A DNA stretch of 64,000 nt from NCBI GenBank assembly GCA_022494885.1, contig JAGVSM010004897.1, forward strand, positions 51,854 through 115,853, read 5' to 3'. The DNA comes from Micrasema longulum (lineage: Eukaryota; Arthropoda; Insecta; Trichoptera; Brachycentridae). The position numbers and the translations under genes are program-made. The notes under the pieces are model-generated. The model had not been told where the DNA came from and made no database searches. It saw nothing but the letters and a program-made list of their open reading frames with translations. Shown in pieces: positions 1 through 9,281 of the stretch. Each line of letters starts with the position of its first letter. Position 1 is the first letter of the stretch.

Positions 1-117
1 AAAAGAAAAAAAAAACATGGGATATATAAAGGAAAAACATAAACCAATAATACATTCATACTAATTAAAATTTAATGTTGTTTTTACACGTGTTCAAAAA
101 AATTATTTAGATTAACT

Positions 118-560
118 TTAAATTTATTTATTGATATATTATTTTAATAGTTTTTAGTTCATTGGGGAGATTATTAAAATTTTTTACAGCTTTAAAGACA
201 AACCTTTTTTGACCATGACTTGTGTGGAATTTAGGAATTTTAATATTATGTTGGTATCTGAGTGACTTATTTATCTCAAATTCTTTTATTTTTTCTTCTT
301 GATAAATTTGTATAATAGAATTTATTTTATAAAGAGTGTCTACTGTATGAACCTTAAATATTTTATATAGACTTTCCGTATTGAATGTTGAGGGTTTCTT
401 TAAAAGTACTTAAATGATTCATCTATGTGCTATTTTAAGAGGGTTTAATATATTGGCATATGCACCACTTCATCCTACAATGCCATATTGTAACAAAGAT
501 TGTACAATTGAGTAATAAGCTATTTTTCAATGATTGATTTTAAAAATATTCCTTAATCTA
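118..560 (-). pseudogene. LINE reverse transcriptase C-terminal fragment (Jockey/CR1-like)
   Basis: On the minus strand the translation reads QYGIVG-stop-SGAYANILNPLK, the usual thumb-region block of Jockey/CR1-type reverse transcriptases (normally YGI..WGGAY), then NTLYKINSII-like sequence and a C-terminal FKAVKNFNNLPNELK block, ending in a stop near 118. One tga replaces the expected Trp codon and there is at least one frame change, so it is dead. The catalytic palm is absent. Family level is confident; the clade is not. Confidence 0.7.
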
Positions 561-589
561 ATAAATATGCATATACATTATCTAATTCG

Positions 590-975
590 TTGAATTAGTT
601 CACTAATATGGTCTTTCCATTTTATGATTTGGTAATATGGAAGTCTAGGCATATACAGGGCTTGTGATCCGTCATTGGTTGGTTGAAGTGGTCACTTCAC
701 ACACTGTGTATCACTCACCGTCGGTAAAAATCTGTTGTCGATTAAATTAACCGGTATGAAAAAGTGTATTTATCAGTATTTTCAGGCGTTGCCCAGGGGT
801 GAAATAATTCTGCCAGGTGAATCTCACCGCATCATTGAAGGTTTCAGCTCTTTTAAGTCGCCGGATAGAGAGCTAAGGAAATGTGGATGTTTGAACATAG
901 GCAGAATGGTGAATGTTACACAGTGTGTAAACAGTCTGCAAGCATTTGGATGTATTCAAAACATTGTTGAATTCA
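590..975. mobile_element. Long-TIR foldback MITE, family M, degraded copy
   Basis: Contains the family hallmarks: GGTAATATGGAAGTCTAGGC, a CACACTGTGTA block, GGTTTCAGCTCTTT, and GGCAGAATGGTGAATGTTAC. The same blocks recur at 21.1-22.0, 26.4-27.0, 37.4, 42.7, 49.8, 56.1, 59.0 and 62.2-62.9 kb. The reading frame 735-1133 is a chimera of this noncoding MITE and the RTE fragment that follows, so it is not a gene. Confidence 0.65.
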
Positions 976-979
976 TCGA

Positions 980-1191
980 TAAATCGAATGTGATGGTTTT
1001 TGAAAGAAATGAAGGTATGATTAAATGTGCAATCACTGTGAATGGAGTTATACTAAAACAAGTAGAGGAATTTGTGTATCTGGGAAGTATGTTTACTAGG
1101 GATGGAAGGATGGTCAGGGCCGGAACAGAGTGAACGGTGCACTTAAATCAACCTTGGCAAAAAATGTTTGTCGCAAGAGGCAAAATTAGCA
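980..1191 (+). pseudogene. RTE-like LINE ORF2 fragment
   Basis: Translates as DKSNVMVFERNEGMIKC then ITVNGVILKQVEEFVYLGSM, colinear with the longer copy at 57.9-58.9 kb (KSKVMVFERDENITKC, YLGSMFTRDG). This is the segment just after the YADD palm motif of RTE-type elements. It breaks off at 1191 exactly where an inverted 3' end of the same family begins. Confidence 0.7.
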
Positions 1192-1775
1192 TCACGCCGT
1201 TTCCTCGCAAGGGTAGGCAGAGAGGAGAGAACGCCACATCACTCTATCTTTGCATACAGATCTAGCTTCCTCTACATTCATACATCTTCTTATGCACGCG
1301 CGCCGATTATTCCGACTTTTGACATGTCCATCTTCAAGTATATGTAGGATTTGGTCATGCCATGTCTTCCTCTATTTCTGCATCCATCAACATTCGCATT
1401 GTAAATATTCTTAGCCGTTCTTTCGCTCTCCATTCGCTCTACATGTCCAAACCAGCGCAGAGCTCCTTTCTAATTTTTGTCGATATTTTTTTTTTTTTTT
1501 TGATAAAAATAAATATTTGCGTTCTTATAATTTACGCAAATATTTTATTTTGAGGGCCATTTTCAACGAGTTGTAAATAATTCACTATTAGAAAATGGAA
1601 ATCAAGTTGGGGTAGAGTGGGATTCGAACCACGGATCATTGATCCGTGAGTCCGAGACACTAGCCACGGGACCACAACCCGATTCTATGACCCGATAATG
1701 CTTGTCTCAGCCTTACATAATGTACGGATCTCAACATTTGTGCATCTATCGTATCGTATTTGTGCATTCCTCTCA
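1192..1775 (-). mobile_element. RTE-like LINE 3' end, split by a SINE
   Basis: Minus-strand copy of the RTE 3' region: the terminal non-coding end (CATCACGCCGTTTCC in plus) starts at 1192, followed by the W-GH-RM and GRPRKTWHDQ coding region in reverse. A tRNA-derived SINE (1485-1682) interrupts it; homology resumes at about 1684 with GATAATGC(T)TGTCTCAGCC. The microsatellite tail that other copies carry is missing at the 1191/1192 junction. Confidence 0.65.
1485..1682 (-). mobile_element. tRNA-derived SINE with poly(A) tail, family S1
   Basis: Read on minus: a tRNA-like head with an A-box-like GTGGTCCCGTGGCTAGTG and a perfect B box GGTTCGAATCCC (1619-1630), a tRNA-unrelated body, then a 16-base A tail (T run at 1486-1501 in plus). 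It is inserted in the RTE copy. Degraded repeats of the RTE target (TTTTTGTCGATA and CTATGACCCGATA) flank it and may be the target-site duplication. It is not a functional tRNA gene: the body continues past the B box and no 3' acceptor stem closes. Confidence 0.75.
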
Positions 1776-1778
1776 TCC

Positions 1779-2222
1779 ATGCGCTTTGTAGCTGCACGAT
1801 GATTGGTTATCTAGCTTTAATATATCAACTTTAAAATACCTTAATTTTGTAAACGGGGTCTAGAATTCCAATCATCTATGCGCTTAGTAGCAGCAAGGCG
1901 TGTTGTAATCTTACTCCTTTTTACTATTCATATTATTATTATTTTGTAATACACTAAATTTATTTGTCAATTTTCAAAATGTGTAAATGGGGGCTAAATT
2001 TCTAACTGTCTATGCGCTCTGTAGCTGCAAGACGTCCTGTAATCTAGCTCCTATCTATTATAATTTTTGATTGATCTTAATTGAAAACGAGGAACTAGAA
2101 TCCCAACCGTCCATGCGCTCTGTAGCTGCAAGACGTACTGGGATATTTATTAATTGTACTGCGCCCTTGAGGCGATTTTCACAAAAATGGCGCTTTATAA
2201 ATTATCCAAATATATATATATA
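1779..2222 (+). mobile_element. Tandem-unit retroposon (family T), four-unit copy
   Basis: Four repeats of a core resembling ATGCGCTCTGTAGCTGCAAG start at about 1779, 1878, 2012 and 2113 (spacing 99, 134, 101). Between cores lie variable AT-rich spacers, several ending in a GGGGTCTAGAATT-like motif. The 3' end is GCGCCCTTGAGG...ATGGCGCTTTATAAATTATCC followed by a (TA)n tail, as expected for a LINE-mobilised element. No open frame spans it. Seven more copies lie in this window. Confidence 0.75.
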
Positions 2223-2395
2223 TATAGTTTTATCGCACATTCGCCTGAGAGATCGCATTTCGACAGCATTTAGCCTACTTTCATCCCTGTTCTTCCAAGT
2301 CCATACTTCGCTCCCATACATTAGGGTCGGGACCAGGACTCCGTTGTGATCTGCTAATTTTGCCTCTTGCGACAACACTTAGTCCTTAAAATATA
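2223..2395 (-). pseudogene. RTE-like LINE fragment
   Basis: Minus-strand translation matches VLVPTLMYGSEVW...SRLNAVEMRSL of the RTE family (compare 58.4-58.5 kb). It begins directly after the (TA)n tail of the preceding retroposon. A nearly identical composite recurs at 6323-6600. Confidence 0.65.
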
Positions 2396-2530
2396 GCTTG
2401 ATTAAAATGATAGCTGCCAAAATAATGTCAATAGTGATAGGAAATTACTGATCAATGATCATGTACCGATTAAATCGATTTTATCAGTTTTTCAAACATG
2501 AAGCTGTTTCCGAAAATTGATATAAAAAGA
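2396..2530. repeat. Unclassified interspersed repeat U1
   Basis: A block with AATGTCAATAGTGATAGGAA and CGATTTTATCAGTTTTT recurs at 6471-6600 and 41190-41300. In two of the three places it sits next to the same RTE fragment, so it was probably duplicated with it. No coding potential was seen. Confidence 0.5.
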
Positions 2531-2539
2531 GCCCAGGGC

Positions 2540-2705
2540 ACTGCAGATTGAACAAACACCGCGCTAGAATGAACCTTTCCGAAACTTCTAGATGTAGGTT
2601 CTGCATTGCAGATGAGGAAACACCTATACACATTCTATGTGTATGTGATTATTTGCATCATAAAAGGAGCCTCATCCTCGGGGGACCGCTGGTTAAACTG
2701 AGGAA
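2540..2705 (+). pseudogene. C-terminal Cys/His tail of an RNase H-bearing LINE
   Basis: Reads HRARMNLSETSRCRFCIADEE then TPIHILCVC. The CxxC...H...C pattern following RNase H is typical of R1/I/LOA-type LINE C-termini (CRxCxxxxEtxxHiLxxC). Only this tail survives here. A related but different copy is at 6875-7945. Confidence 0.65.
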
Positions 2706-2825
2706 GTAAAAGAGCTCATCCCCTACCTAATAGCCCTATACTTTACGGATCTGGGCTTGGAGGGGGTGATTTAGCAAAATGTAAACTCTCGCCTTCCACG
2801 CAGTAGCCAGGCTCTTTACAGACCT

Positions 2826-3334
2826 GTGCCTCGATTATGACCGCTATCTTCATCTGTCTATATCGAGACGGTATACTTAACTTGTCCGCGTTCCTTATGT
2901 CATTAACATTTAAAATAGTTATCATTTATATTTTAAATAGGCTTCTGTAATAGAAATTGCCCACTTCAAAGCGATTATAAACTCCAATAAATCCCAAATC
3001 AAACAAAAAAAGCTCGCTTGAACATGATTTTTAAAAAACTTTTGACACTTGTCAAGACGGTATGCTCAACGATCGTCTGTATTTATCTACCGAGCGACTA
3101 TAAAGCCGGCTTCTTTAACGTCTCGATACGTACACTCCGGAGGATAGTAAAAAAGATGGATAAAATTAATAACTCAATTTTTTTTTTACATTGGTAACAT
3201 TTTACGGCTAGATGCTCTTGTAAGTTAATAGGGCAGCATCTAGCTAGTCTAGCCCCTGCATCTAGCCACTCGTTTCCGAAACTGACAGTTATGTCAGAAT
3301 TTAATTCGAATTCAAAATTTACTTATTTTTTTAT
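2826..3334 (+). repeat. Interspersed repeat X, first half (interrupted)
   Basis: Matches 48013-48600 over about 500 bp, including the shared blocks ATCGAGACGGTATACTTAAC and AAAGCCGGCT.CTTTAACGTC. Relative to this copy, the 48 kb copy has about 100 extra bases near 48073-48170. The repeat is cut at 3334 by the minus LINE and continues at 5633. Identity of the family is unknown; short inverted blocks (CGAGACGGTAT and its complements) recur inside it. Confidence 0.6.
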
Positions 3335-3490
3335 TTTTTTTATTTTTTTTATTTATTAATAAAACATATAAGACATGAATATCATGATATTATATTCCCA
3401 GGAGTTGTACGAGAAAACTCATTTGGGACGGTACATAAAAAAATAGTACATTTCTTGTAACAATACATAGTATACATTTAAACAATAAAA

Positions 3491-3745
3491 ATTTTAACAA
3501 ATTTTAACAAATTTTAACAATCTATGAACTTAATATTAAAAAAGGAAAGAAAACATTTAAACAATCTGTGAACTTAATATTAAAGAAGAAAATAAAAACA
3601 TTCAAACAATCTGTGAACTTAATATTAAAAAAGAAAAGAAAAACATTTAAACATTCTGTGAAATTAATATTAAAAAAGAAAATAAAAACATTTAAACATT
3701 CTGTGAACTTAATATTAAAAAAAGAAAAGAAAAACATTTAAACCT
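3491..3745. repeat. Tandem arrays in LINE 3' UTR (10 bp x3, then about 45 bp x5)
   Basis: ATTTTAACAA is repeated three times at 3491-3520. Then five units start with TCTGTGAACTTAATATTAAA-like sequence at 3521, 3565, 3610, 3655 and 3700. The related LINE copy split by the pogo transposon (14335-14489, 18247-18815) lacks the array, so it is specific to a copy or subfamily. The short open frame over it is an artefact of the repeat. Confidence 0.8.
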
Positions 3746-3780
3746 AAAACACAATATATAGACTATTCACAGAAACTGAG

Positions 3781-5625
3781 CTAAAAACTATCACTTTCAA
3801 AAAGATTCAAGAAATAGGTCTTCATTTCTGGTCTTTGAGATTTACCACTCGACATTTCATTTTTAAGGTCATCAGGCAGTTTATTAAATTGTATACGACC
3901 AATGTATTCCAGAGACCTTTTGCCGAACTTCGTGGAACAAAATTTAGAAATGTGAAGATTTTTTGCATGTCGTGTATTATAGTTGTGAATTTCATGATTA
4001 AATGTAAGTTTTAAATTTGTGTGAGCAGAAAAGTTTATGATGTTTGAAATAGTGTTAGTGATGTCATACAGTGCCATTACCTTGAAAGGAAGTATTTTTG
4101 TGTTACGATAAATATCCTTGACATGGGAATCCCATTTCAAACCAAGAATGCTTCTCAGAGCTCGGTTTTGAAGAACTTGAATCTCAGAAATCTGGTTTTT
4201 GTTAGCGAAACCCCAAATACAGCATAAATAGGATAGGTGAGAATGTATCATAGCGTAATAGACGGCAAACAAAACAGAGTGAGGAAGCAGACCACGAAGT
4301 CTATGCAAAACGCCAGTTACGGGTACTATTTTTGATTTAACATGTTCATATTGGTATTTCCATGAAAGTTGAGAGTCAATATATAGTCCTAAGTATTTAG
4401 TAACATTGGTCTTTTCAATATAGCCAGTTCCTAGAGAAATATTAATTTTCAAATCCTGTTTGTTCCCAAAAATCATATATGATGTTTTTTTCATATTCAA
4501 ACTTAATTTGTTTAATCGCATCCAGTCGGCAAGACTATCGAAATCTGTCTTCATTATTTTTTCTAGTTCTTTTAGGTTACTATTATGATAAAAAATGACA
4601 GTATCATCGGCATACAATTGAAGAGTCCCCTTTAACCCCCACTTAGTGATATCATCAATATAAATAAGGAACAAGAGTGGACCAAGGATTGACCCCTGCG
4701 GAACTCCACAAGTTATCCTACCTAGATCACTAGATTCTTTTCCGATTTGAACCGCACAGTATCTGTCAGTGAGATAGCTTCGAAATATTTTCAAAGGTAT
4801 GCCAACTATGCCTAAGTGTTTCAACTTATCCAATAGAATCTCATGGTCCACATTGTCGAAAGCTTTTTTTAAGTCTATAAATATAGCTGCAGCAAATTCA
4901 CCAACATCTATTTTTTTTGTAGATTTAAGACAAAGTCATAAGCAGCACATTTAGTATTTGAAAACTTTCGAAATCCATACTGTTGGGACGTAAGAATTTT
5001 ATTGTCGGTCAAGAATTTAGTGAGCCTATCTTTTAAAATTAGTTCAAATATTTTAGAAAATACTGGGAGTATCGAGATAGGCCGGTAATTAGAAACGTCT
5101 TTTTTGCAGTCATCTTTATGAATTGGAATTATTTTAGCTATCTTCAGTTGGTCCGGAAACATACCACACGACAATGATGTATTAATGAGAAATACCAAAT
5201 GTTCAACTAGCTCATCTTTACAGATTCCAAGGACAGCAGGAGTAATGCCATCTAGTCCTGGGGCAGCTCGCTGCCTAAGTTTTGAAATATTTTTAAGAAT
5301 TTCTGATCTATGTGTTCTTCCTATATACATTGAATGCATGGCTTTAGGTTCAGTATAAATTGTATTTTTGTCATCTGGATAAGATGTAATAGCCCTAGAC
5401 AAATTACATCCGACAGATAGAAAAAAATTATTAAACTCTTCACATATCTGCTTTGATTCTTTAATCTCGATATTATTAACTTTAAGACACTGAATATCTT
5501 TTTTTGGATTTTGTGGACTGTTTGCAAGAATCGTATTGATTGTTTTCCATGTATGTCGAGGATTATAAATGTTTTGTTTAAAGATGTCGGAATAATATCT
5601 GATTTTGACATATCTTCTGTAGTTA
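3781..5625 (-). pseudogene. LINE reverse transcriptase, nearly intact, endonuclease missing
   Basis: Read 5' to 3' on minus: linker (HTWKTINTILANSP), finger motif RAAPGLDGITPAVL, NYRPISILPVFSKIFE, QYGFRK, palm A FIDLKKAFDNVDHE, palm B GVPQGSILGPLLF, palm C YADDT, thumb TKYLGLYIDSQLSW, and a C-terminus with HNYNTRHAKN and FGKRSLEYIGRIQFNKLPDD. All catalytic Asp residues are present. A single-base change in an A run near 4912-4920 shifts the frame between two open frames (4908-5402 and 3781-4851). Related RT pieces lie at 18327-18815. Clade assignment within the Jockey superfamily is uncertain. Confidence 0.85.
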
Positions 5626-5632
5626 GTGACCT

Positions 5633-5880
5633 TATTTCTCTCTCATATTTTTAATGGGCTTTTAAGAAAAATGTGCCAACCTCAAAACGATTGAAAATTT
5701 AAATAAAACATAATTTAAGGAAAAATTGCTCGGTGTAACAAAATTTTTGGCACTGTTAATAAGTAGATAAACGTATCGAGGGGTTCTGGACCTGTCGGTA
5801 TAAACCGATGTACTTTCATCAAAACTTGATGGTGGGGAGGATGGTTGCATACCACTGACACTCACCTCTAGGGATACAAT
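5633..5880 (+). repeat. Interspersed repeat X, second half
   Basis: Continues the repeat interrupted at 3334; matches 48603-48830 (CTCTCATATTTTTAATRGGC, TATCGAGGGGTTCTRGACC, CGGTATAAACCGATGTACTT). The joining point shows the LINE insertion is younger than this repeat. Confidence 0.65.
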
Positions 5881-6322
5881 AAAATATTTAATTTAATGAA
5901 ATACAGACCTTGTACAAAATTGAATGATATTCGTTTTTTTTTTTCGCAAACTTCAGTGCGCTTATCGTTTGCGGGTATATTTATAAATATCTCATCAGAG
6001 ATGAATGAATGACTGGGGAATATGAAAGTCTAGGCATTAACAATATTGGTTTTGTTGCGGGTTGGAGGGTACAGCGTACCGCACTATAGTATAGTATAGC
6101 TGGTTTAGCATAGGTCGTGATGTGCCCCAGTTATTTTTCCCCTTTCTGGGTTGACAATCTGCAGAGAGCTCTTGAGAGCGAGAGGGATGTGAAAAGTGGA
6201 AAGTTTGAAGTGCCTGCGTGAATCTGGGATGCAGGGGGCAGGTACTCTATCCTGGTTGCCGGTTGCCGGATGCCGGTTAAAAATAATAATAATATTTGGC
6301 TGATTTAAATAGCGCTATTTTT
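5881..6322. other. No gene recognised; MITE scrap and retroposon end
   Basis: Contains a short family M scrap (AAAGTCTAGGCATTAAC, 6025-6050), a GC-richer stretch 6060-6280 with a repeated GGTTGCCGG, an AAT run, and at 6300-6322 what may be a minus-strand retroposon 3' end (AAATAGCGCTATTTTTGAG). Confidence 0.35.
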
Positions 6323-6600
6323 GAGATCGCATTTCGACAGCATTTAGCCTACTTTCATCCCTGTTTTTCCAAGTCCATACTTCGCTCCCATACATTAGGG
6401 TCGGGACCAGGACTCCGTTGTGATCTGCTAATTTTGCCTCTTGCGACAACACTTAGTCCTTAAAATATAGCTTGATTAAAATGACAGCTGCCAAACTAAT
6501 GTCAATAGTGATGGGAAATTACTGATAAATGATCACGTACCGATCAAATCGATTTTATCAGTTTTTTCAAACATGAAACTGTTTCCGAAAATTGATAAAA
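6323..6600 (-). pseudogene. RTE-like fragment plus repeat U1
   Basis: Near-duplicate of 2250-2530: reverse VLVPTLMYGSEVW coding block up to about 6470, then the U1 repeat with AATGTCAATAGTGATGGGAA. Shared internal boundaries show the two copies derive from one composite. Confidence 0.6.
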
Positions 6601-6778
6601 AACGCAAAAACAAGCCTATTTATCAGAGTGTTTAAGACAATTATTTACTAAAAAAAGAGACATTAAATACTTTTTTTCAAGAACAACAAATGATTTTTTT
6701 TTTTGTTTTTAAGCTAATTTTATATATTTATGTTGATTTATATGAAAAGCATTGTATTAAAAAAAAAATAACGTGTCA

Positions 6779-6836
6779 GATATGATTTAAATGGCGCTTT
6801 TTTTGTGAAAAATCATCTCAAGGGCTCTTTACAATT
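6779..6836 (-). mobile_element. Retroposon family T or CR1-like 3' end, truncated
   Basis: Plus strand reads AAATGGCGCTTTTTTTGTGA then AATCATCTCAAGGGCTCTTT, the reverse of the family 3' stem-loop. Only the last 60 bases remain, as expected of extreme 5' truncation. Confidence 0.55.
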
Positions 6837-6874
6837 GTTTACCTAAACTAACATTCTAACTAAACTAAAGTGAC

Positions 6875-7945
6875 TATATATGAAGCTGTAACTGATACTC
6901 GGTCGGTAAATCCATTCATTGTAGATATTCACAGTAAAATTAAGCATCTAAAATCAGAGGGATGATTACTGCAAACTACTTTGATTTACCTCACCCGTGT
7001 GAAAGAATTCCCGAAAGTGTTATTTTACTCGACAAAGATATACCTCCTTATGCTCCCGATAAAATAAGAATGTTTACGGATGGTAGCCTGCTCGACGGCA
7101 AAGTGGGAGCGGCATTCGTTCCTATTGAGGTTGATAAAGAATTACCAGGCAGAACATTCAAATTAGACAACTTCTGCTCAGTTTTTCAAGCTGAACTACT
7201 CGCAATACGAGAAGCTCTCGAATAGCTATTAAAAAAACCACCAGAGGTGGGTTATTGCAAAAATATTATCAGATTGTCGTTCAGGCGTTCAAGCTATAAC
7301 TGATACTCGGTCGGTAAATCCATTAATTGTAGATATTTAGAGCAAAATTAAGCATTTAAAAATGAGAGGGATGATTGTTTAAATATGCTAGAGAAGAGGA
7401 CATGCTGGTATCGTAGGAAATGAGAGAGCGGATGAACGAGCAAGAGCCGCAACTTGTAAAAGAACGGCACCTTTTTTCTCAGAATTTCCTCTTAGCTTTG
7501 CTAAACGCCGTATAAAACAAAAAAACGCAGCAGCGTTGGGAGGATCATTACCGCGCTCTTTTACAGGTAAAATCACTAAAATGTTTTTCCCAGCGCTGGC
7601 TGATGCAGCAAACTTCCGTCGTCATCACCAAAGTACTTTCGAAACAACCCAAATTTTTACCGGACACGGAGCTATGAGAAGTTACCTATGTAGGTTTAAA
7701 TGAAGGAATGCTGACTATTGTCCATGCGATGATATTTCTTCACAGAGTATCGAACATATGGTATTTCAGTGCCCATTCTTCAGTTTACAACGCCATAATC
7801 TTGGAGCAGAATGCAGAAAAGATGGGATATCTTTATTAGATATCCACACTGTTGTAAAAAGTAGTTATCACGCGCCATTGTTCTTGGACTTTGCAACAAT
7901 GGTGATTGGACTCATCAAGGTAATAAACCAAAATCAGTGATCGAA
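6875..7945 (+). pseudogene. RNase H and C-terminal Cys/His domain of an R1/I/LOA-type LINE
   Basis: An intact first block (6962-7225) carries RNase HI motifs: MFTDGSLLDGKVGAAFV (first catalytic Asp) and FQAELLAIREALE (catalytic Glu). After a stop the homology continues in shifted frames: LSDCRSGVQAITDTRSVNP (third Asp region), RGHAGIVGNERADERARAA, then the C-terminal CPCDDISSQSIEHMVFQCP. At least two frameshifts and two stops make it non-functional. The ITDTRSVNP segment occurs twice (6885-6960 and 7292-7372). RNase H would degrade RNA in RNA/DNA hybrids during retrotransposition. Confidence 0.8.
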
Positions 7946-8079
7946 CATCTCATATCCAAGACAAACAAAAACGATTTTTTCCGAGTACCTTAGTCTTGTA
8001 CTTGAAACGTAAGGCTACACTAAATACAGGGGTTCAAATATATTTAAAAATAAAAACTAAAGTGACATATTATATTTTC

Positions 8080-8232
8080 TGATTTCAAATTGAGGATATG
8101 ATAATCTAAAGAAGTGGGATTTTAGTTGGGATCTGAACTGACTGGGACTGTCGATGATTCGTTAGTTTGAAGGCAAACGGTTCCAGGCAGAGGGGCCGGC
8201 AAAGGCAAAATCACGATCTCCAAATCTATTTA
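8080..8232 (-). pseudogene. CR1/L2-type LINE C-terminus
   Basis: Minus translation: GDRDFAFAGPSAWNRLPSN, a stop, then FRSQLKSHFF. This is the well-known GDRAFAVAGPRLWNSLP...FKxxLKTHLF end of CR1/L2 reverse transcriptases. Too short for more. Confidence 0.7.
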
Positions 8233-8414
8233 TTTATTTAAACTTTTTGTTCATAATGTTAATTGTATATTGGCGGGCTTATTGCCAAATGGCAATTTCT
8301 TCCAACCAACCAATAAAATAATTATTTTATTTTTATAATTCAAGTAACAGAACATATTCAATAGAAAATAAAGATTGAAAAGCTAAAGACATATACATAT
8401 ACAAATAAACGTAT
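8233..8414 (-). mobile_element. LINE 3' UTR of the GCCATTTGGCAATAAG family
   Basis: The plus strand shows the reverse of a block (CTTATTGCCAAATGGCAATT) also found at 50275-50310 (plus) and 53880-53905 (minus), followed by an AGAACATATTCAATAGAAAA block. Complete 3' ends elsewhere finish in GGGCGTATATATAAATAAAT. Confidence 0.6.
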
Positions 8415-8632
8415 TTGTTTATGGATGCAGAAATAGAGGAAGACCGAGAAAGACGTGGCATGACCAAATCCAACAAATACTTAAAGATAGACATGTCAAA
8501 AGTCGGAATAATCGGCGCGCGTGCATGAGAAGATGTATGAATGTAGAGGAAGCGAGATCTGTATGCAAAGATAGAGTGTTGTGGCGTTCTATCCTCTCTG
8601 CCTACCCTTAGGGGGAACGGCGTGATGGTTTG
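8415..8632 (+). pseudogene. RTE-like LINE 3' end
   Basis: Reads CRNRGRPRKTWHDQIQQI, IIGARACMRRCMNVEEAR, then the 3' UTR ending GGGGGAACGGCGTGATGGTT with a GTTTGTTTTTTTG tail. It is 5' truncated. Same family as 57.9-58.9 kb. Confidence 0.7.
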
Positions 8633-8639
8633 TTTTTTT

Positions 8640-9110
8640 GTTTTGTTTGTTAAATCAAAACTATTACTCAATGGGGAAAAGGAAAAAAGAGGAAAGAGGA
8701 AAGGAGGAGAGATTAAGGAAGAGAAAGGATATGTTTCTTCAGGCGTGATTTAAACAGAGATACCGTAGTAACATCTTTGATGGTGGATGAGAGATGATTC
8801 CACAGTGGAGCGGCATGGATACTATATGAGTCAGAAAAAAAGAGGAATTGTGGATGGGTATTAAGAGAGTGCCTTGAGAATTAGAAGGAAGAGGTAAACC
8901 ATGAACTGATAAGCGTTGAAATCTAGTGTTTGGGGAGCGCCGGATTTCGACAAGTTTTCCTCCTGAATCAAATGCTGGCCTAAGAGTAGATTTTCTTTGA
9001 CATGTATTTTCCCTAATACAAAGGTTCGATAGGTATCTCCGAGCCATTTCATGAAGGGATTTAAATACTGTCTAGCAAAGCTTGTACTTTATTTTCTCTG
9101 GGCTTTTTTT
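8640..9110 (-). pseudogene. LINE C-terminus (LSVHGLP family)
   Basis: Minus translation has ARRYLSNLCIRENTCQRKST, FQRLSVHGLPLPSNSQGTLL, HNSSFF, then a block normally AARLWNHLPSTIKDVTT. Related copies: 32975-33240 (plus), 49640-49800 (plus), 54915-55205 (minus). All share a 3' UTR with a run of tcctcttt-like sequence and CCATTGAGTAATAGTTTTGA. Frame breaks are present. Confidence 0.65.
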
Positions 9111-9281
9111 AACCAGTGCAAATCTCGAATATGTTGTGAGATGTGAGAATTGTTTTTACTCCCGTAAAAAGCCTCGCCTACCGCAGCCGGATTTGAGCGG
9201 ACGAAGATGTTGACGATTGTTCGTCTTTCGTTTTATTGATTTATAATTTTACAATTTTTGTATTTATTTTTCAAACAAACC

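Larger units (their letters stand above)
3335..5632 (-). mobile_element. 5'-truncated Jockey/CR1-superfamily LINE inserted in repeat X
   Basis: A minus-strand LINE with an A/T-rich 3' tail at about 3335-3360, a 3' UTR with a 45-bp tandem array, and a nearly intact RT region, truncated inside the linker before RT. CTTATTT flanks both sides (ending about 3334 and starting about 5632) and the uninterrupted repeat X at 48.6 kb reads straight through, so both boundaries are supported. The endonuclease domain is absent. Confidence 0.85.

Noticed and set aside
735..1133. 132-codon plus frame
   Set aside because: It crosses a noncoding MITE (family M) into an RTE fragment; only the last part is protein-derived.
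1619..1680. tRNA gene candidates at 1.6, 9.7, 28.6 and 53.1 kb
   Set aside because: A/B boxes are good but there is no paired acceptor stem, bodies continue after the B box, and two have A tails and lie in LINEs; they are SINE heads.
3522..3737. Minus frame of repeated NIKFTECLNVF units
   Set aside because: A translation of the 45-bp tandem array in a LINE 3' UTR.
3491..3745. CRISPR-like array
   Set aside because: Units are contiguous AT-rich tandem repeats without unique spacers, in a eukaryotic LINE UTR.
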